Positions 32,384-46,296 of a stretch of 64,000 nucleotides of DNA are shown here, piece after piece. The stretch comes from Patagioenas fasciata. Lineage: Eukaryota; Chordata; Aves; Columbiformes; Columbidae. The stretch is taken from contig NC_092522.1 of assembly GCF_037038585.1 (NCBI RefSeq), forward strand, positions 49,823,661-49,887,660, read 5' to 3'. The position numbers and the translations under genes are program-made. Under the pieces are notes generated by a model. That model ran no database searches. It worked only from the letters and a program-made list of their open reading frames with translations, and was not told where the DNA came from. Each line of letters starts with the position of its first letter. Position 1 is the first letter of the stretch.

Positions 32384-32965
32384 AACAGCAGCCCAGATCT
32401 GAAGAAATACCAACAATGTGATGATTGTTTCCTAAGAATGATCTTTGCCAGCAGGCTCCAAAGACACTGTTTTCATAGTGATAAAGAAAGTGATAGAGAA
32501 CAAAAACTTGCTTTAGCAATGAGTGTAGCCAGTTTTAGCGTGAGTTAAAATAACAAACTTCAGAAGTTTGGCTATTTAATATCGTGAGCTATAAGACTTC
32601 AGCCTTAGCTTGTTTATTTTCTCATTATGTCACTGTCTTAATAGCTTTATAAATCTGGCTGCATAGCTATGGCTGTAACAAAAAAGGTACACTGAAAAAA
32701 TTCAGCACTGCTACCAATCACTGCATTTTGTCAGAAAGAGGAGGATGTATTGATCCCTTAAGAGGGAGTCAGTGGAAAAATGTAAAAGCCCAAACTGGTA
32801 TTTCTTCAAAAACAGATTTTCAAAGAGAGAAGTGAACATGCGTAAACAGTTTATTAGAGAAAATATAAGTATTGCAGAGTGAAACTACAGTGGGAAAACT
32901 AATTTGCATTCTCTGGAATGTTTATGTGACAACACAAAATAATAAAATACTAGTTCTAGAGTAAT
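32384..32965 (+). other. ARV1: ARV1 3' UTR (likely extent)
   Basis: Runs from the stop to about 20 bases after a plain AATAAA at 32941-32946, the first full poly(A) signal I saw downstream. The end is a prediction. Confidence 0.5.
32941..32946 (+). terminator. Candidate ARV1 poly(A) signal
   Basis: AATAAA, about 560 bp after the stop codon. Confidence 0.5.
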
Positions 32966-34697
32966 CTCTAGGAACTATAGTTTTAACTGGCTTGAAATTT
33001 TATGTGATCTCATAAATGCTCTGCTTTGTTTTGAAAGCTGGAAAGAGAGTGAAAGGACTCTGATCCCCAGCATACAAGGTTGGTTGGGATACCACTTGTA
33101 CATTTACTGTTAAGCGACATCCCCCGCACTCAGCCCTTATCAGGCAGCAGGTTTAGTGGAAGCAAAAAGTGAAGTATGAGGCTACTTAGCAATAGAGTAG
33201 TTCTTGTTAAAAAACAAATACAACAAAACAAACAAAATCCACAATATGTTTAGGCCTAAATTAGTGAAGAACCATTTAGGGAAGTTCTAAACCTTCTTCC
33301 ACAGTAGGCAAAGTGAAGACCAGATTGCCCACAAAGCAGCTGGCAGAATCAGTTCCTGCAAGACAGTAATTAGGACATGAATCTACTTCTTTTTTGCAGA
33401 CCACTTTCCATTACATTCCATCCAGTGTTTAATTCTCCTGCTTCAGTTCTGGAAGGCTGTACTATCTGTAGGTACCGCTTCCTTTCTTCAGGTTGTACAT
33501 GCAGTCTCCTATCTGTGTTTTGCAAAATGCATCAAATAATGTTTTGCAACATCTTCAGGTTAATTCCAAACAGGTTTAGAGTAAGTCTAGATTATGACCA
33601 CAGAAGACATCAGACACATTTGTCTGATTCAACTGCCTGGGGCCATGATAAGTTATTCAGTCAGAAAAGCAAATGGTTGCCATTTGTGTTACACTTACCT
33701 CTTTCTGAGCATGTAGAGAAGGCAAAAAACCCCAAATGTCAACATTTTGAAGTACATGAGGCAGTTTAACACTGCAACTGCCCCACCAAGCACATAGTTG
33801 TGAAGGTGTATGAGGGATCCACCTTGTTACTGGTGTGAATCAGCAGCCAGACAATTGAGTGTAGGTGTGCAGTTGCTCACTCGCTGAGCAGCAGATTTGA
33901 CAACAGTGTACATAGTACATGCTTTGCTTTACCTAAAAGCATTTTTAAACACTGTTTTGCCAAAGGTACTTTGAGTAGTGCTCATCTCCTTCCAACACCA
34001 GGACACAGTGTTGCAACAGAGGCTGCAAGTTGAGAAAGGTACAAAGGGAAGAAGTAGTATATCTTTTATAAAAACTTCAGGGATGCTGGTCTGGCCTGCT
34101 TTCATTTTCCTCATTGACTTTCTGCTTGGAGTTTAAGAGGGAATGAAGTTGTGCTGCAGCAGAGAGGATGACAGAAGAATATGCAGGTGCCTGCTGAGCC
34201 AAACTCTGTTTGTTACTGTAGCTGTCATCTGGCCTTTACTCAGCTCTCTGTTCATCTTAGTATGACCTTAGCATTGAAGCTGATAAGGTTTCTCACTGCT
34301 CTGTATGACACTCTTCAAGAAATGTACATTCTTTCTACCACAGATTTTATTTTTTTTCCCCCTCTAGTGATGTTAACAACAGTGCTTTGATTTGTTCCTC
34401 TTACATTAGATTGTTTTTCTTGTTTTCTTTTTTTTTTTTTAATTATATGTGTCATGGTTATATGCAAAAGATTTTTTTTTTTTCATAAATTTTTCCCTTG
34501 TTTGCTCTGGCACTCATTTCAGTCTAAAGGCCGAATGGAGCACATTTAAGTGTGACTAATACAAAGGGAAGATTTTGCATTACAGGTAATGTAAATGTTA
34601 CCTAGTTAGCAGCAAAATTGTTAATACAATGTGTATAAATTTTGTTTGGGGACAGTTTTCATAAAGCTTATTTTGAATTAAAAAAAGGTATTTGAAG

Positions 34698-35087
34698 ACA
34701 GGCTGACAGAGTTGGGGTTGTTCAGCCTGGAGAAGAGGCTCCAGGGAGCCTTCTTCCAGCCTTCTAGTACCTGAAGGGGACCTACAAGAAAGCTGGGGAG
34801 GGACTTCTTACAAGGGCATGTAGTGATAGGGCAAGGTAACTGTATTAAACTGAAAGAGGGCAGATTTAGATTAGATAAAAGGAAGAAATTGTTCACCCCA
34901 ACGGTGGTGAGGCACTGGAACAGGCTGCCTAGGGAAGCTGTGCATGCCCCATCCCTGGCAGTGTTCAAGGCCAGGCTGGATGGGGCTTTGAGCAACTTTG
35001 TCTAGTGGAAGGTGGCCCCGCCCACGGCAGGGGGTTGATACTAGATGGTCTTTACAAGCCCTTCCAGCCCAAACCAATCTATGATTT
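34698..35087 (+). mobile_element. CR1 LINE, 5'-truncated, with ORF2 C-terminus and 3' end
   Basis: About 390 bp with the typical CR1 order: GTTGTTCAGCCTGGAGAAGA, CCTGAAGGGGACCTACAAGA, GGCACTGGAACAGGCTGCCT, GGCAGGGGGTTGATACTAGA and CCAATCTATGATT at the 3' end. From about 34856 to the stop at 35005 the frame still reads as the end of the CR1 reverse-transcriptase ORF (FRLDKRKKLFTPTVV, RHWNRLPREAVHAPSLAVFK, ARLDGAL). It is a typical non-autonomous dead copy, one of many in a bird genome. Confidence 0.93.
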
Positions 35088-37629
35088 CAAGACATTTTCT
35101 GAATTTTATTCAGAAGATGTAGAATGGACCTGAACACATTCTGAAAGAAGAAATGCTTATCTGTTATGCACATAATAACATATCACTTATGCACTTTCTA
35201 ATGCTATCAAGCGCCACCACTGTTATTATGCAACTTTGAGGATGGAGAAGAAAATCAAAAGCTACAAATCTGGAATGAAAGCAGGTGTTATACAGGTTTT
35301 CAGTCTTTAGAGGCATGGTTATGATCTAGTAACGTAGGACATTCTGCCTTGTGTGGTTTTATGGCTACTCATCTACCAAAACTAAGATGATAACAAACAT
35401 ACTAATGTTTCATAAATCTAGGGGAAGCTGAAGGATGCCCTCTGTGCGTGGGGGCAGGTGTGTGTGCATTTTTAATGCCTTTGGAAAAGGGTTTCCATAT
35501 GGTGCTTCAGAGACAACTTGAGACTATTTCAAGCTCCTGCCTGTTTAAAACAGTCCTCTCCCTCTTTCTCACTTTTATTTCTTTTTGTCTTTCGAGCTCC
35601 TCTTCTTTCATAAATTCTTTGTAATGAAATAGTCATTGGCGCTGGAAGATGTATGACAAAGAGCCTGCCCTTCCTATATATCTTCAATTGCTTCATTAAC
35701 TTATGGGAAAGCATTTACTTGGGTTAAAAGTATAACAGCCTGCAAATGAACTCAACTAAATTATTTGAGTTTTGCTTAGAATCAAAAGGGTTATCGTGGC
35801 CTATGGGAAATTCATGGGCCTGTGGAGCAAATTCCAGAATTCTGTTACACAAAATGTGCAGGAGAACCAGTGATATTATTCAGACGTGGGCTGAGCAATA
35901 GTTTAGTGATTGCGCAGTGGGAGCTGGGAACTTTAGCTGGGTCCGTAAGTCAGGTAACTAGTATTTAGAAATTATTCTATACAAAATTAGAGAATGAGAG
36001 TATGAACTAGAAAGGGTTAAAGAGAATGTAGGTGTCAGGCAGAGTGGAGAAGGCTATAAAAACTAAGGGAATAGAATCTCCAGAAAAATTATGTAAGAAA
36101 AGATGAGTGTATGATTGAGCAAATATATGAATACCCCACTCCTAAGTTTTCAAAGGATGAACATGAAGGAATAATATTATCATAGATATTTTTGTAATAG
36201 TCTAAGTGCTAATGTGAAATGGCAAAGGATGTCTTCCAAACAGTAAATTTTCTGTAGAAAAATTACTGATAGCCTCATTACTTCAACAGTTTTCACTCCA
36301 TCCTTAAAAATACACTTTTCTAAGCAGAACACCAGTTGTACAAATACAGAATTGTTTACTGTGAACAGGAAGAGCTGTGCAACAGCAGGTCTTCTCCCTT
36401 TGTCCTGCAATAGTGTGTGTGGCATTAGGTGTTGCTGGTGGAGGCGAAGGCTACTACCCTTGTGACCTTGTGTAAGTACAGACAAGCGAGTCCTTTCTTC
36501 CATGACAAGTTCTATCTCAGGCATATAAACTGCCATTTGTTAGCCCAGTCTCTTCCCTGAAAGTAAAGTAGGACATCTGCACTGGAAAACTATTAGCAGC
36601 TGACTTCTCATAAAACAAGAAAACCATTGTTTTCCTGGAGCTTGCATGTTTTTGCAATCCAGCAGCGCTCCCCCAGTTGGGTAGTGCTAAGCACCACAGT
36701 GCCATCTGGAGTTGAGAAGTAAAGCACTATTGTTTCCAGAAGTGGGAGAAACATAAAAGCACTGTAAGTACATACTCTTTGATTAATTTTTGTTTCACAA
36801 GTTCAAGCTTTTAAAATTAACATTCAGTCTGAAGAAATGTTAGGGTGACGTTACTGGTGAAAAACAGGTCACAGAACACTTGTTTTGGTAACTTGGTATC
36901 AAGGTCAATTCAAGATATAAACCCTGAAAGCTATAGAATGCAAATTATTTTAGCAGCACAGCATCTCTTTGTTTAAGACATATGCAGTCCTGCAAGCTGG
37001 GATTATTCTGAGTAGCCTCGCTGAGCTCAGAACATTCATGTGGCAAAAGACATAGTGAATGCATTTCTCTGCTGCTAAAAGTCAATAGGAATTTTGTTGC
37101 TGAATTAATTTGAAACTCAGGTTGCTGCAGTAAGAATTTGCAGGAATTTTTTCTCCTGCCTCTTATAATGTACTTCTGACCTTCTTAGTCTTTCTAGTAA
37201 TGCTTACTATATTACTGAGGAGGCTAGAAAGAAGATCTGAACATGAGGAGCTTTTCAAAATCTTTTTCCTAAACATGATCTGCTGTCCTAAATTTGTAAA
37301 GCTCTTTTGAGCCCTGTATAGATAAATGGCAGGTCTGCAAAGTGTATAAGAAATTCTGCCAATGATGTTTTTAATTGCTGTTCATTAGGATAGTAGATAT
37401 TTGTGATTTTTTTTCCTGGGTAACAATGTGGTTTAAATTCCTTTACATAAGTAGCATAAGAGTGTGAACTCGTACAGTTTGTACATGTGCTGTCTGCTGC
37501 ACAAACAAACCAGATGACCCCTGTAATTTCTTACAATCTCCAACTGTAATTCTGAGTACACTTTTAGGCAAAAGAACTGTTGTCCATAGCTGCACAGAGA
37601 TGCCTGCCATGGCTATCTAAGCAGAGGAG

Positions 37630-37780
37630 TGGGGACCTGCGTTAAGACCTGAATACTAAGCCTGGCTATAAGACCGACTACTGCTGCGACCTTGAGCAAG
37701 TCACATATGTGGATCCCTAAAATGATTGTGCCTCCATCATCACAGGATTTGAGGGAGGATTAATCTGTTTATATCTGCTT
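37630..37780 (+). mobile_element. MIR-like SINE fragment
   Basis: Blocks in MIR order: CCTGGCT, CTGCGACCTTGAGCAAGTCA (MIR: CTGTGTGACCTTGGGCAAGT), CCTAAAATG (MIR: CTGTAAAATG), GCCTCCATCA, and GAGGGAGGATTAATC (MIR: GTGAGGATTAAAT). Old and diverged. Confidence 0.65.
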
Positions 37781-40700
37781 AAAAAGATGAAAAGCATCAA
37801 GTCCTCTCAGCTGCAGGTTGTTGGGAGTCAGTCAACACCATGAATGTCAGACATGGAAACAGCCATGCCCAGAGCCAGAGAATGTGAATATTGAAGGTGA
37901 CAGCTTTAAAGTCTTTGTTATGTTAAGGGAAGCTTTAATTCTGACCTTTGCTGGCATACCATTCTATGACATACATATCTGAAGACTTTTATGGGTATAT
38001 ACAGCAAATCACAAATCCCTTATTGTGAATTTTAAGTTACTGCAGCTGCTTTGTGGCAAAATAAATCTGAAATTAGTTAAAAAACTTGGAGGGGAGGGAG
38101 CTGGCACATTAACTGATCTTTCAGCTATCTGAAAGGAAAATTAAGGTATCTTATTTGACTGTTTTAGGCTTTGCGGTAGAGAGCAGAGGTAGGTCTTGTG
38201 TAATTTATTTTTTTTTTTAGTTACAAAGCATTGGTATCTTTTCAGTAAGTGAATCGGGTTACATTGCACAAATTTAAGCAAGAAAGCAAAATCTCAACAA
38301 CACAGGAGCACTTCTACTCATCTTGCACTCTCTTCTCAGAACTGCTAATTCAGTCTGTAAGAATTTGTGGGTGTTATTTTCATGGTGATTCCCAGCCACA
38401 CGAGCTGTAGCCTATCCGATGCTGTCATACATGCATCACTCCTACACTTTGATCCCTTCGGTCTCTCACTTCACTTCCAGTATAAAACTTTTATTCCAGT
38501 CTTCAAAGCCACTGATGTATCATGTCTTGGCTACAGCAGAGATAGCATCTCTTTATCTCAGTAGGAGTAGTGTTCTTTTGATCACCAGAAATCAAAAGCC
38601 AACAAAAGTGTAATAATAACTAGGAAGAATACATTCTCTATTGAGATCAGCCACTGACTAATAAAGTGCCACATACCAGGGCCAGGAAGCATGGCTTGTA
38701 CTTTGCAGGATGGGGAGCAAAAGTGAATGTATCACTTTGAGCACAGTCTTTATCATTTTTTTTTTCCAACAACAGGAATCTTTGTTTCCCTATGAGGACA
38801 TTTCTCCTGCTTAATCGTGTGGCAATGGTAGGTGGGTTGTACAGCAAGGAGAACATAATTCATCTCTTACTCATTCAATCCTGGGAGAGAACAAAATGAA
38901 AATAAGACAATGCTGATTAGCAAAGAATTTTTTCAGCAAGGTTGGACAGATTATTCAAACCCTTTCCTTTGGAAAAGCAAATTAACTTTGTTGTGGATTA
39001 ACACAATGGTAGGTATACATTTCTTTACATAAGCACATAATAAGACCTAGTTTGTATTAAAACTCACATCTTTGCAAACTTTATTTTATGCTACTTTCAT
39101 TTTAAGTGGATTTTTTGCTAAAACATTTCTGCTCAATTGAATTGTGCAATTTATCTAACTGATGTGTGTGTAGATGGAGAGGGAAGGTCAATCCTATTCT
39201 TAGAGCCTGTGCATTTTCCGCCTTATCTGTGTATGAAATTGTTCAGCTTTGGACCATATAAAGGTCTTACACTGAAAGAAAAGGCCACCTGGGACAAAGG
39301 TACCTTATCCTCATAATAGTTTGTCTTTTGTGCAACAGGACAGATTGTATCAGTTAAAAAAAAAGAGTCATGTCCCTGATAAAACAGTGTTGGAAACAAG
39401 TACAGATCATGTCTCTCTTCCCTCGTTGTTAGTCATCTGCTTTCATTTAAAATAATGCCAGTGTGGTGATGCTATCTAATTCAGCTGCAGGAGTGCTTTA
39501 ACAGAAAGTTTAGAAAGGTGGTTTTAATCCTGTACAGAACATCCTGACAGAGGATGGCAAAACAGGAAGCCCTCATGTGCAGATCCTTCCTCACTGTCAC
39601 AGCAGGGTGGAAGATACTGTCTGTAATTTCACGCCATTATCCCAAAAAGTGCTGGCTCCTCTAAATTTCTTTGCAACAGCTGCTGCTGGAAGCTCAGCTC
39701 TTTGTCCTGAGCTGTGGCAGCTGCCTCTGCTGATGGAAGAGTTTTGTTTTCACAGATTTGGATGGTGCTAGAAGTGAACTTGGAGGTCATCTGGTCCTTC
39801 CTCCAGCTGTGAGGCTGGACAGGCACTCTTGACAGATGTTCTCAGTGACAGACAGAGATCTGGCTCTGAGATACAACAGTTAAGCTGCCCGTCCTAAATG
39901 AGGGGGCCTGTCAGCTTTTACTGTGTGCAGCGGCAATTTGATGCCCGGTTGTTTTTCAGCTTTTCAACTATGACAATTTATTCAAACCATATGATTGTGT
40001 AAAAATAGAAGATTTTACGTGAGGGATCCATTGTGAAGGTGGTGGCTTGATATTTTAGTAAGTGTGTGTCCTCTGTTTTTATTCTCCTGCTTGAGCAGTT
40101 CACGTTTTCTGCTACCCCATAACAGCCTTGCTCAGCCAACATCATGAAAATCAGTTTCCTTGGCTGTAGAACTGCAAAGCATTTAGGAGTTTTGAATAAA
40201 TAAGGCAGCCTGTACCTCTTCAAATCAACGACAGGCTTCTTGTAAGGACTCATGCATGGGATTAAAGAAATACACAAAAATATGATCACTGCCTACAAAC
40301 TAAAGTGTTTAATTCAGAATGGAATGAGCAAACAAGCATAGTGAATTGAGATCTCTGTTCTTGGAGAATAAACACATCTGTACAAACTCCCTTCTAATTC
40401 GCAAAAGAAATTGTAGTGTAAATGTCCATAGTTGGCACACTTTTAAGCAGACACTCTTACAAATTGATGTATACGCTAACAGTGAGAGATGCTTGGCTTC
40501 TGTAATACTGATTGATGTATTTTGTCCATACACACCTGCATTTGAAGGCATAGAAAATAATTTTATTCTCTGTGAGAAGAACTGACATTGAAAGCTTAGA
40601 ACAGCCCTACATTTGCAACAAAGGACTTTTTGAATGACCGGCTAGTGATAAGTGGCAGGGAAAAATAAGTCCTATTGTGTAACCACATAAAGCGCTGGAG

Positions 40701-43700
40701 ACAAGACGAATCTATTTACATATGAAAACTCAGACCTCAAGCAAATCTTATGGAAAAAGACATGAGATGGGATAAAATAAATGCATAAAACAGAATTCCT
40801 TCTTCCCCACAGAGATTACTGCCAATGTCTACCTTTCTCATTTATCATTAAATTTTAATCCTTTATGCAACTGCAGTGATGGTCCCCAAAATACACTCAA
40901 GCTTCGTTTATAAATGTTTTTCCTCTTCTAAACATGCACACAGAGAGAGGTATAAATTATATAGTGAGTAGGTGCTATATATTCCATTTCTCTCTACAGG
41001 TCATATTGCATCATGCAATGTATTTAAGAAAATGCTTCTCCAATTTCAGCAACATGACTAAGTATTGGTCAGAAGGAGCAAGGGTAATTCGAAAGATAAC
41101 AAGGCAAGATTCTGTGTTATTTGTACAACCTTAAACTGAAGAAAAAAGGAATATTGAAACTCTTAGAATATTGATATGCTGTGTTCATACAGGATAAAAA
41201 CCAAATGGTAACAGGTCTTTGATATTCTAGTGCTATGAGAAATTAATTTCTACTCTGACTTGATGTATTATCTTTCTTTCAGCTGATTCTGATGAAATAT
41301 TTTTCCTCTATACCAAATAGCTTTTAATATTTCAGTAGTTTACATTTTGTGTAATGTAGCGTATAAAAAACACATTACATTATATGAACAGCCCATGATG
41401 TTATTTAATTGTAATGGAACAGGTTAGAAATGTGGTCTTGTTTAAGCTTGTACGTTACCTGTTCAAAACTTTGCATCACTCCTTGTTAATTTGCTTCTGC
41501 ATGCCCTGTTTGAACTTTCCCCGTATATTAAGCAACCCTAGTGAAATTGTAGGCCATGAGGTCTTTTAATACAAATAATCAGTGCAACGGGTTTTTGTTA
41601 AATTTCAGATTCAGTTAAACTGAAGAACTGGAAAGTGTTGAGAGAGAAATAACAACATGTACGGTTTGTATGGGCCAGGTGCTTTTATAACTGAAGTAAC
41701 TACCGTATTATGTTACCTTTTTGTAAATTATTTAAAAGGTTCTGCTGTTTGAGGAATCAGTAAAGTTTAAGCAAGAGCTGATAGGGCTCAGACAGGCAAC
41801 TTTATTGTTTGTGACAGTGGCTGGTATCCTCAGCCAAAACGAGCTCTAAAACTCTTAAGTGTCTAGCCAGATAATCACAGGGAAGATGATTGTGATGCTT
41901 GTGATTTCCGACAGAGAGTAGTTAGTGCTGCGAGGAGGGCTGAACTAGTTCTGCTAACATGAATTTAAGGCAGTGGTTTGACGCTGGATTGAACTCTTTG
42001 TGCACTAACAATTCTAAACGGTCTGCTTCAGTCCCATTTTTTTCAAATTCTAATAATCCAGGATTTGCATGGGATTTCTCCTCTCATTTTAAATTGAGGA
42101 GTTCTCAAAGATTACGTTCTCTTAAAGGCATTATCTTAATAATGCCTTAGCATGAATGCATTTAAAACCATAGCAAAAGTTCAGTGAAGAGTGAAATAGC
42201 CACAAGTCTGCATATTTCAATAGCAAATGTGTTTGTCTCTTTAAATTGCATACCAGCCTTATCTGAAAAATGTAAATTCTACTGCTAAAAGCACATTCCT
42301 CTGAAATCAGATGTGGGATTCATTACTCAAAGCTGGTTGTTTCCGCATTCATCTAATGAATTTTCCTGAATAGAAAGGATGATAGGGGGGCAAAGAACTA
42401 AGGAAAGCAGACTTGTGCAGTTAATATTAATCCCTTCCAAAATTACTGTGTCATTTGAAAACAAATGGCCGAATTCACTCCTGGTCATCTGAAGGGTGAA
42501 CTTGCTAATCCTACTGTTGCTTATAAAGCTTTATTGCCCTGCAAGCTGCAGGTGCCAGCCCAGCACAAATCAAGCCTCACCAAGGGTTTAATTCTTCACA
42601 TCTGCCCTGGAGCACATTTGGGTCCAGTGGGGCCACCTCTGCACTTCCAGAGGAGCTCAGCTTGGGAGAGTTTGGCACCATGCACCAACAGTGTCCCCAC
42701 AGATCCCTCGGGTTCTTGGAACCACAGCAGAAGCTCATTCTCCAACAGACCCTGGATGTTTGCAAAGCTGATTGAGGAGCTGGAGTTGCCAGGATGACAG
42801 AACAGCCAGTTAGGAAGCTTTAGAACACAGTTTAGGGAGCTTTGAAACTCCCATAAAATGTTAAAATCGATAGAAGATGATTTTGCAAGTATGACAGAGC
42901 TTTTAACAAGTTTGCTAAGAAAATAAACAAGTTATTTCCTTAGGTAATGCAGCGTTGCCTACAGTTAAATTTAGTAGCTCTGAATAAACCAACAAAGATA
43001 TCAGTGGGTGGAAAATGTACTTCTACAGAGTTGTTTTCTGAGAAAATGCAGGGACTATATGAAAAGGAATATGAACCTCAAACTACTGTGGTAGTCTCTA
43101 CAGGCAGGCATCATGAAAACAGGAGTAAATTCTTTCAAAGGGGCTGAAGGACACAAAGCTGCACATTGGAGAAGAAAAGACCTGTTGATAAGGTTCCCTG
43201 CTAATCTTCCCATTTCACATTCCTCCCCAGCAATCAGCTGAACAGAGTGGGGGAATGACAACAACTTAATTCCTCAAACAGAATTGATGGCTTTAGTGAG
43301 GCAGTGAGGACAATATGTTCTTCCCAGTTAAGCAAAACTGTGTACCTGCAACAAATGACTGTAACATTCAAAATTCATGACAAGTAGAATATGCCCAGAC
43401 TTTGAAGGAGGTTGAGAAAGGACATGAAAAATTTCCCAAGCTGTGAGCAGCAAAACTGATGAGACACAGGATCTTCAGCAACTTGCATCCTAGGATCTCA
43501 GCATCTCCTTCTGAACTTCGTGACCCTGCGTCCTCCAAAAGCTCTGTGACATCCCTCACCACAATGCTTGCACCTTCCAGCATCCCATTTAGTCCTGAAG
43601 GCAACACCTGGGGTCTTCCCTCTTGCTGCATCCCCCTTTTCCATCCTCGCTCACTAAAAGACCCGCTGAAGACTCTCACTTCCTTCCCACAGCACCCCTC

Positions 43701-46111
43701 GGCACCCAGCACTGCTGGCAGCCAGGTGAGTGCCCAGCTTTTGCTTTCTGGGTGGCCAAACAGAAATTAAAATATGAGATTTACCTGGTATCCTGTCTGT
43801 AGAAAGAGCAATATCTTTTCTCTTCCAGCTGCTAGTTTTTACAAGGTTTAGAAAAAACAAAGCAACTTTCCAACTTCTGTCGGATGTGGTTTATAGCAAG
43901 CAGAGTGACAGAAAATGGACGGACAGTCATTGTGTAAACTTTGGTTCCTTAAGAACTGGACTAAATACTGGGCAAAACCTTAGGTTAGTGAGTAGATATT
44001 AAGTCAACTTTTTAATAAAGATGCTGGTGTTTTTGCTGTTCTCCCTGTTGCATTTAAAATTTTGCAAAGCATGTTATTTATAAGAAAATGTAAACTTTTT
44101 TTTTAAAAAAACCCTTATTTTAGAAATTTGTGCAAAATTATTTGGTTACTTACTATTATGAACTTTATTATTATTTACAAATACAGTAATATATTTTTTT
44201 GAAAACCTTCTCCCAGTCTTTGAATTTCACATGACTACACTAAATTTTGTATTAAAAACCCAACCCAAGCAAGTATCTGAAAGACGAGTCCAAACTACCT
44301 GGGCAATTTGCCTCACTTTTATTGGAAAACTATTTCTGTGAAGCAACACTGATCTTTTTTACAAGTTATTAAAATGATTGCCTACTCCGAGTTTCACTGC
44401 ATTAAAAAGTTGTACTTTTGAAAACATTTACAGTGTGTATTTGAATACCACTTGTATGTTAGCATAGGTTGTTGGAGATACCATGCAGCTCTTACAGTGT
44501 TGGAAATGAGACTGAACTGCAGTTCTGACTTAGAAAAAGATCCCTGCTTCAAAGTTCATTCCCACTAAAATCAATAGGGCTGGCAGTGAATTCACTGCGA
44601 GCTGAAGCTGGACTGAAATGTCCGTCTGTTATAGCTGTCAGGGCATGGGTCAACCACATTTTTATGATGCCCGTTCCTCAAGAGTGAAGCACTTCTTCCA
44701 GATTCTTCTCTTTTTGTAGACTAAGACCATTTCAAATGGACGAGACTCTGATGTAATTATGACTGTATGACTCTGCAGTTGTCATAGCAATAAAATGAGG
44801 ATGGTATGTTGTTAAACCTTCACATATAGTTAGCACAGACCTAATAATCCCTTGTTTCTAACCACTTCACCCCAGTTGTTGGACCTTTGGAGAAAGGTCA
44901 GTGAGAAGTCAGCCATGGTAAATTGCCTTCTGAACCTCTGTACTCCCTGTTTTCCACCTCTGAGCACCAGGAGCCCAACTGTCCCTCTTTCCTTGCAAAC
45001 CTGCCTTTTCCTGCGCAGCTCAGGATGGGCTGGCTGTGCTGCGTGAGACTGAGAGAGTTGTGTTATGTTCTCTTGGTCATTAAGTTTTCAAGAGTTTCTC
45101 TTGTTATAGCCTTAAAAAATATTCTTAAAAGGTTATATGTAATTCGAATTGGGGTTTTGGAGTGAAAATGGGAAAAGGATTATTGTTGGTATGTGGTTTG
45201 GACCAAGGGTTGCAAGTTTTGTAGTAACACAGCTTGTTCTGTCATGCACACAACCAAACTCTGACTTGAAGCTGCATGTAACAATTACTCAGTATTTAAT
45301 CTCTGCTTTCCCACCAAGCACCTCTCTTTCAAAGCAATTTCCCCTACTTCATGCTGTTATAATGTGGTGAAGAGATACAGCTCATAACCAAAACACCAGG
45401 CATAGAAATCTGCCTCTGGAACAACTGTTTGACATAATAACAAATTTACTGTTTTTAAAACCTTTGTCTAGGTAGCCAGGCTTCACTGCAATTGAATTTG
45501 AATAGGAATATTGACTATAACTTCTCTCCCATGCAAGAAGGTGGTATTAAAAGGGACAAAGTGCCAAAAACTTAGCAAGTCCTAAATAATCCATCCTTTT
45601 TCCAGTGCAGATGATGCTGTGGAGTGATGCCTTAAGACTTCTATGCTTCTTTTGGTACAGCAAATACCAGGCAACCATTCCACATTCCCCAACACACAAG
45701 CATGCTGCATTAAAATTAGAAACATAGTTTTGCCTTTTACGTTTCATTTATCTAAAAGAAAGTACTGTCAATTTTGCTTAAGTCCATTCTCACCAGTGGG
45801 ACTATTAATGAATGGCACCATGTAAGAATTCGTAAAACAGAATCTTTAATTCTAGTAGAGACAGGATTCTCTACGTTGAATTCAAAACTAAGTAAAATCC
45901 AATTGAGACAGAAGTAGAAAATTCCCGTTCCAAATACAGGTAGGAAGAAACTTTTCTGCTGTAATCTAAAAACTGCCTGCTTCAATCCAGGGGTGATGAC
46001 TAGTCATAGGGTTTTTAGGGGGAGATATGGAAAGGGGTGAAGGTTTGGATTCACTGAAATGGTAAATAAAAATACACACAACATTAAAAATTTATGCTAA
46101 ACATCATGCTT

Positions 46112-46117
46112 TTTATT
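46112..46117 (-). terminator. Candidate FAM89A poly(A) signal
   Basis: AATAAA on the minus strand (TTTATT on plus). Confidence 0.35.
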
Positions 46118-46254
46118 TTTTTGAGAAAGAGCAAGAAAACAGCAGCAGTTCAACAGACTAGAAAAAGCCTCAACTAAATACCAAAAGCACAGCAAATTAT
46201 ATTAAAAGCTGATACATTCTTAAGTCAAAGCATAGAGTTGTGTGTACATATGCA

Positions 46255-46296
46255 TGTATATATACTTGTATATATATATATACACACATACACACT
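46255..46296. repeat. (TA)n/(CA)n low-complexity run
   Basis: TATATATATATATA followed by CACACATACACAC, in the probable FAM89A 3' UTR. Confidence 0.8.

Larger units (their letters stand above)
32966..46089. other. Intergenic stretch between ARV1 and FAM89A 3' ends
   Basis: Tail-to-tail interval of about 13 kb. Holds a CR1 (34698-35087), a MIR-like SINE (about 37630-37780) and possibly very degraded interspersed repeats near 39750-39800 and 44535-44600. Open frames of 100-130 codons at 33377, 42465 and 43368-43770 have no recognisable domain. No host gene recognised. Confidence 0.75.

Noticed and set aside
33377-33769. 130-codon frame just downstream of ARV1
   Set aside because: No domain, no splice context, Cys/His/Ser-rich random-looking composition; probably chance.
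34823-35005. 60-codon plus-strand frame that looks protein-like
   Set aside because: It is the C-terminus of CR1 ORF2 inside a truncated LINE, not a host gene.
39740-39830. CR1-like phrase GAACTTGGAGGTCATCTGG
   Set aside because: Only a short stretch resembles a CR1 tail and the flanks do not, so it is not annotated as a feature.
42465-42797. 110-codon frame MAEFTPGHLKGEL...
   Set aside because: No recognisable family and no surrounding gene structure; kept only as intergenic sequence.
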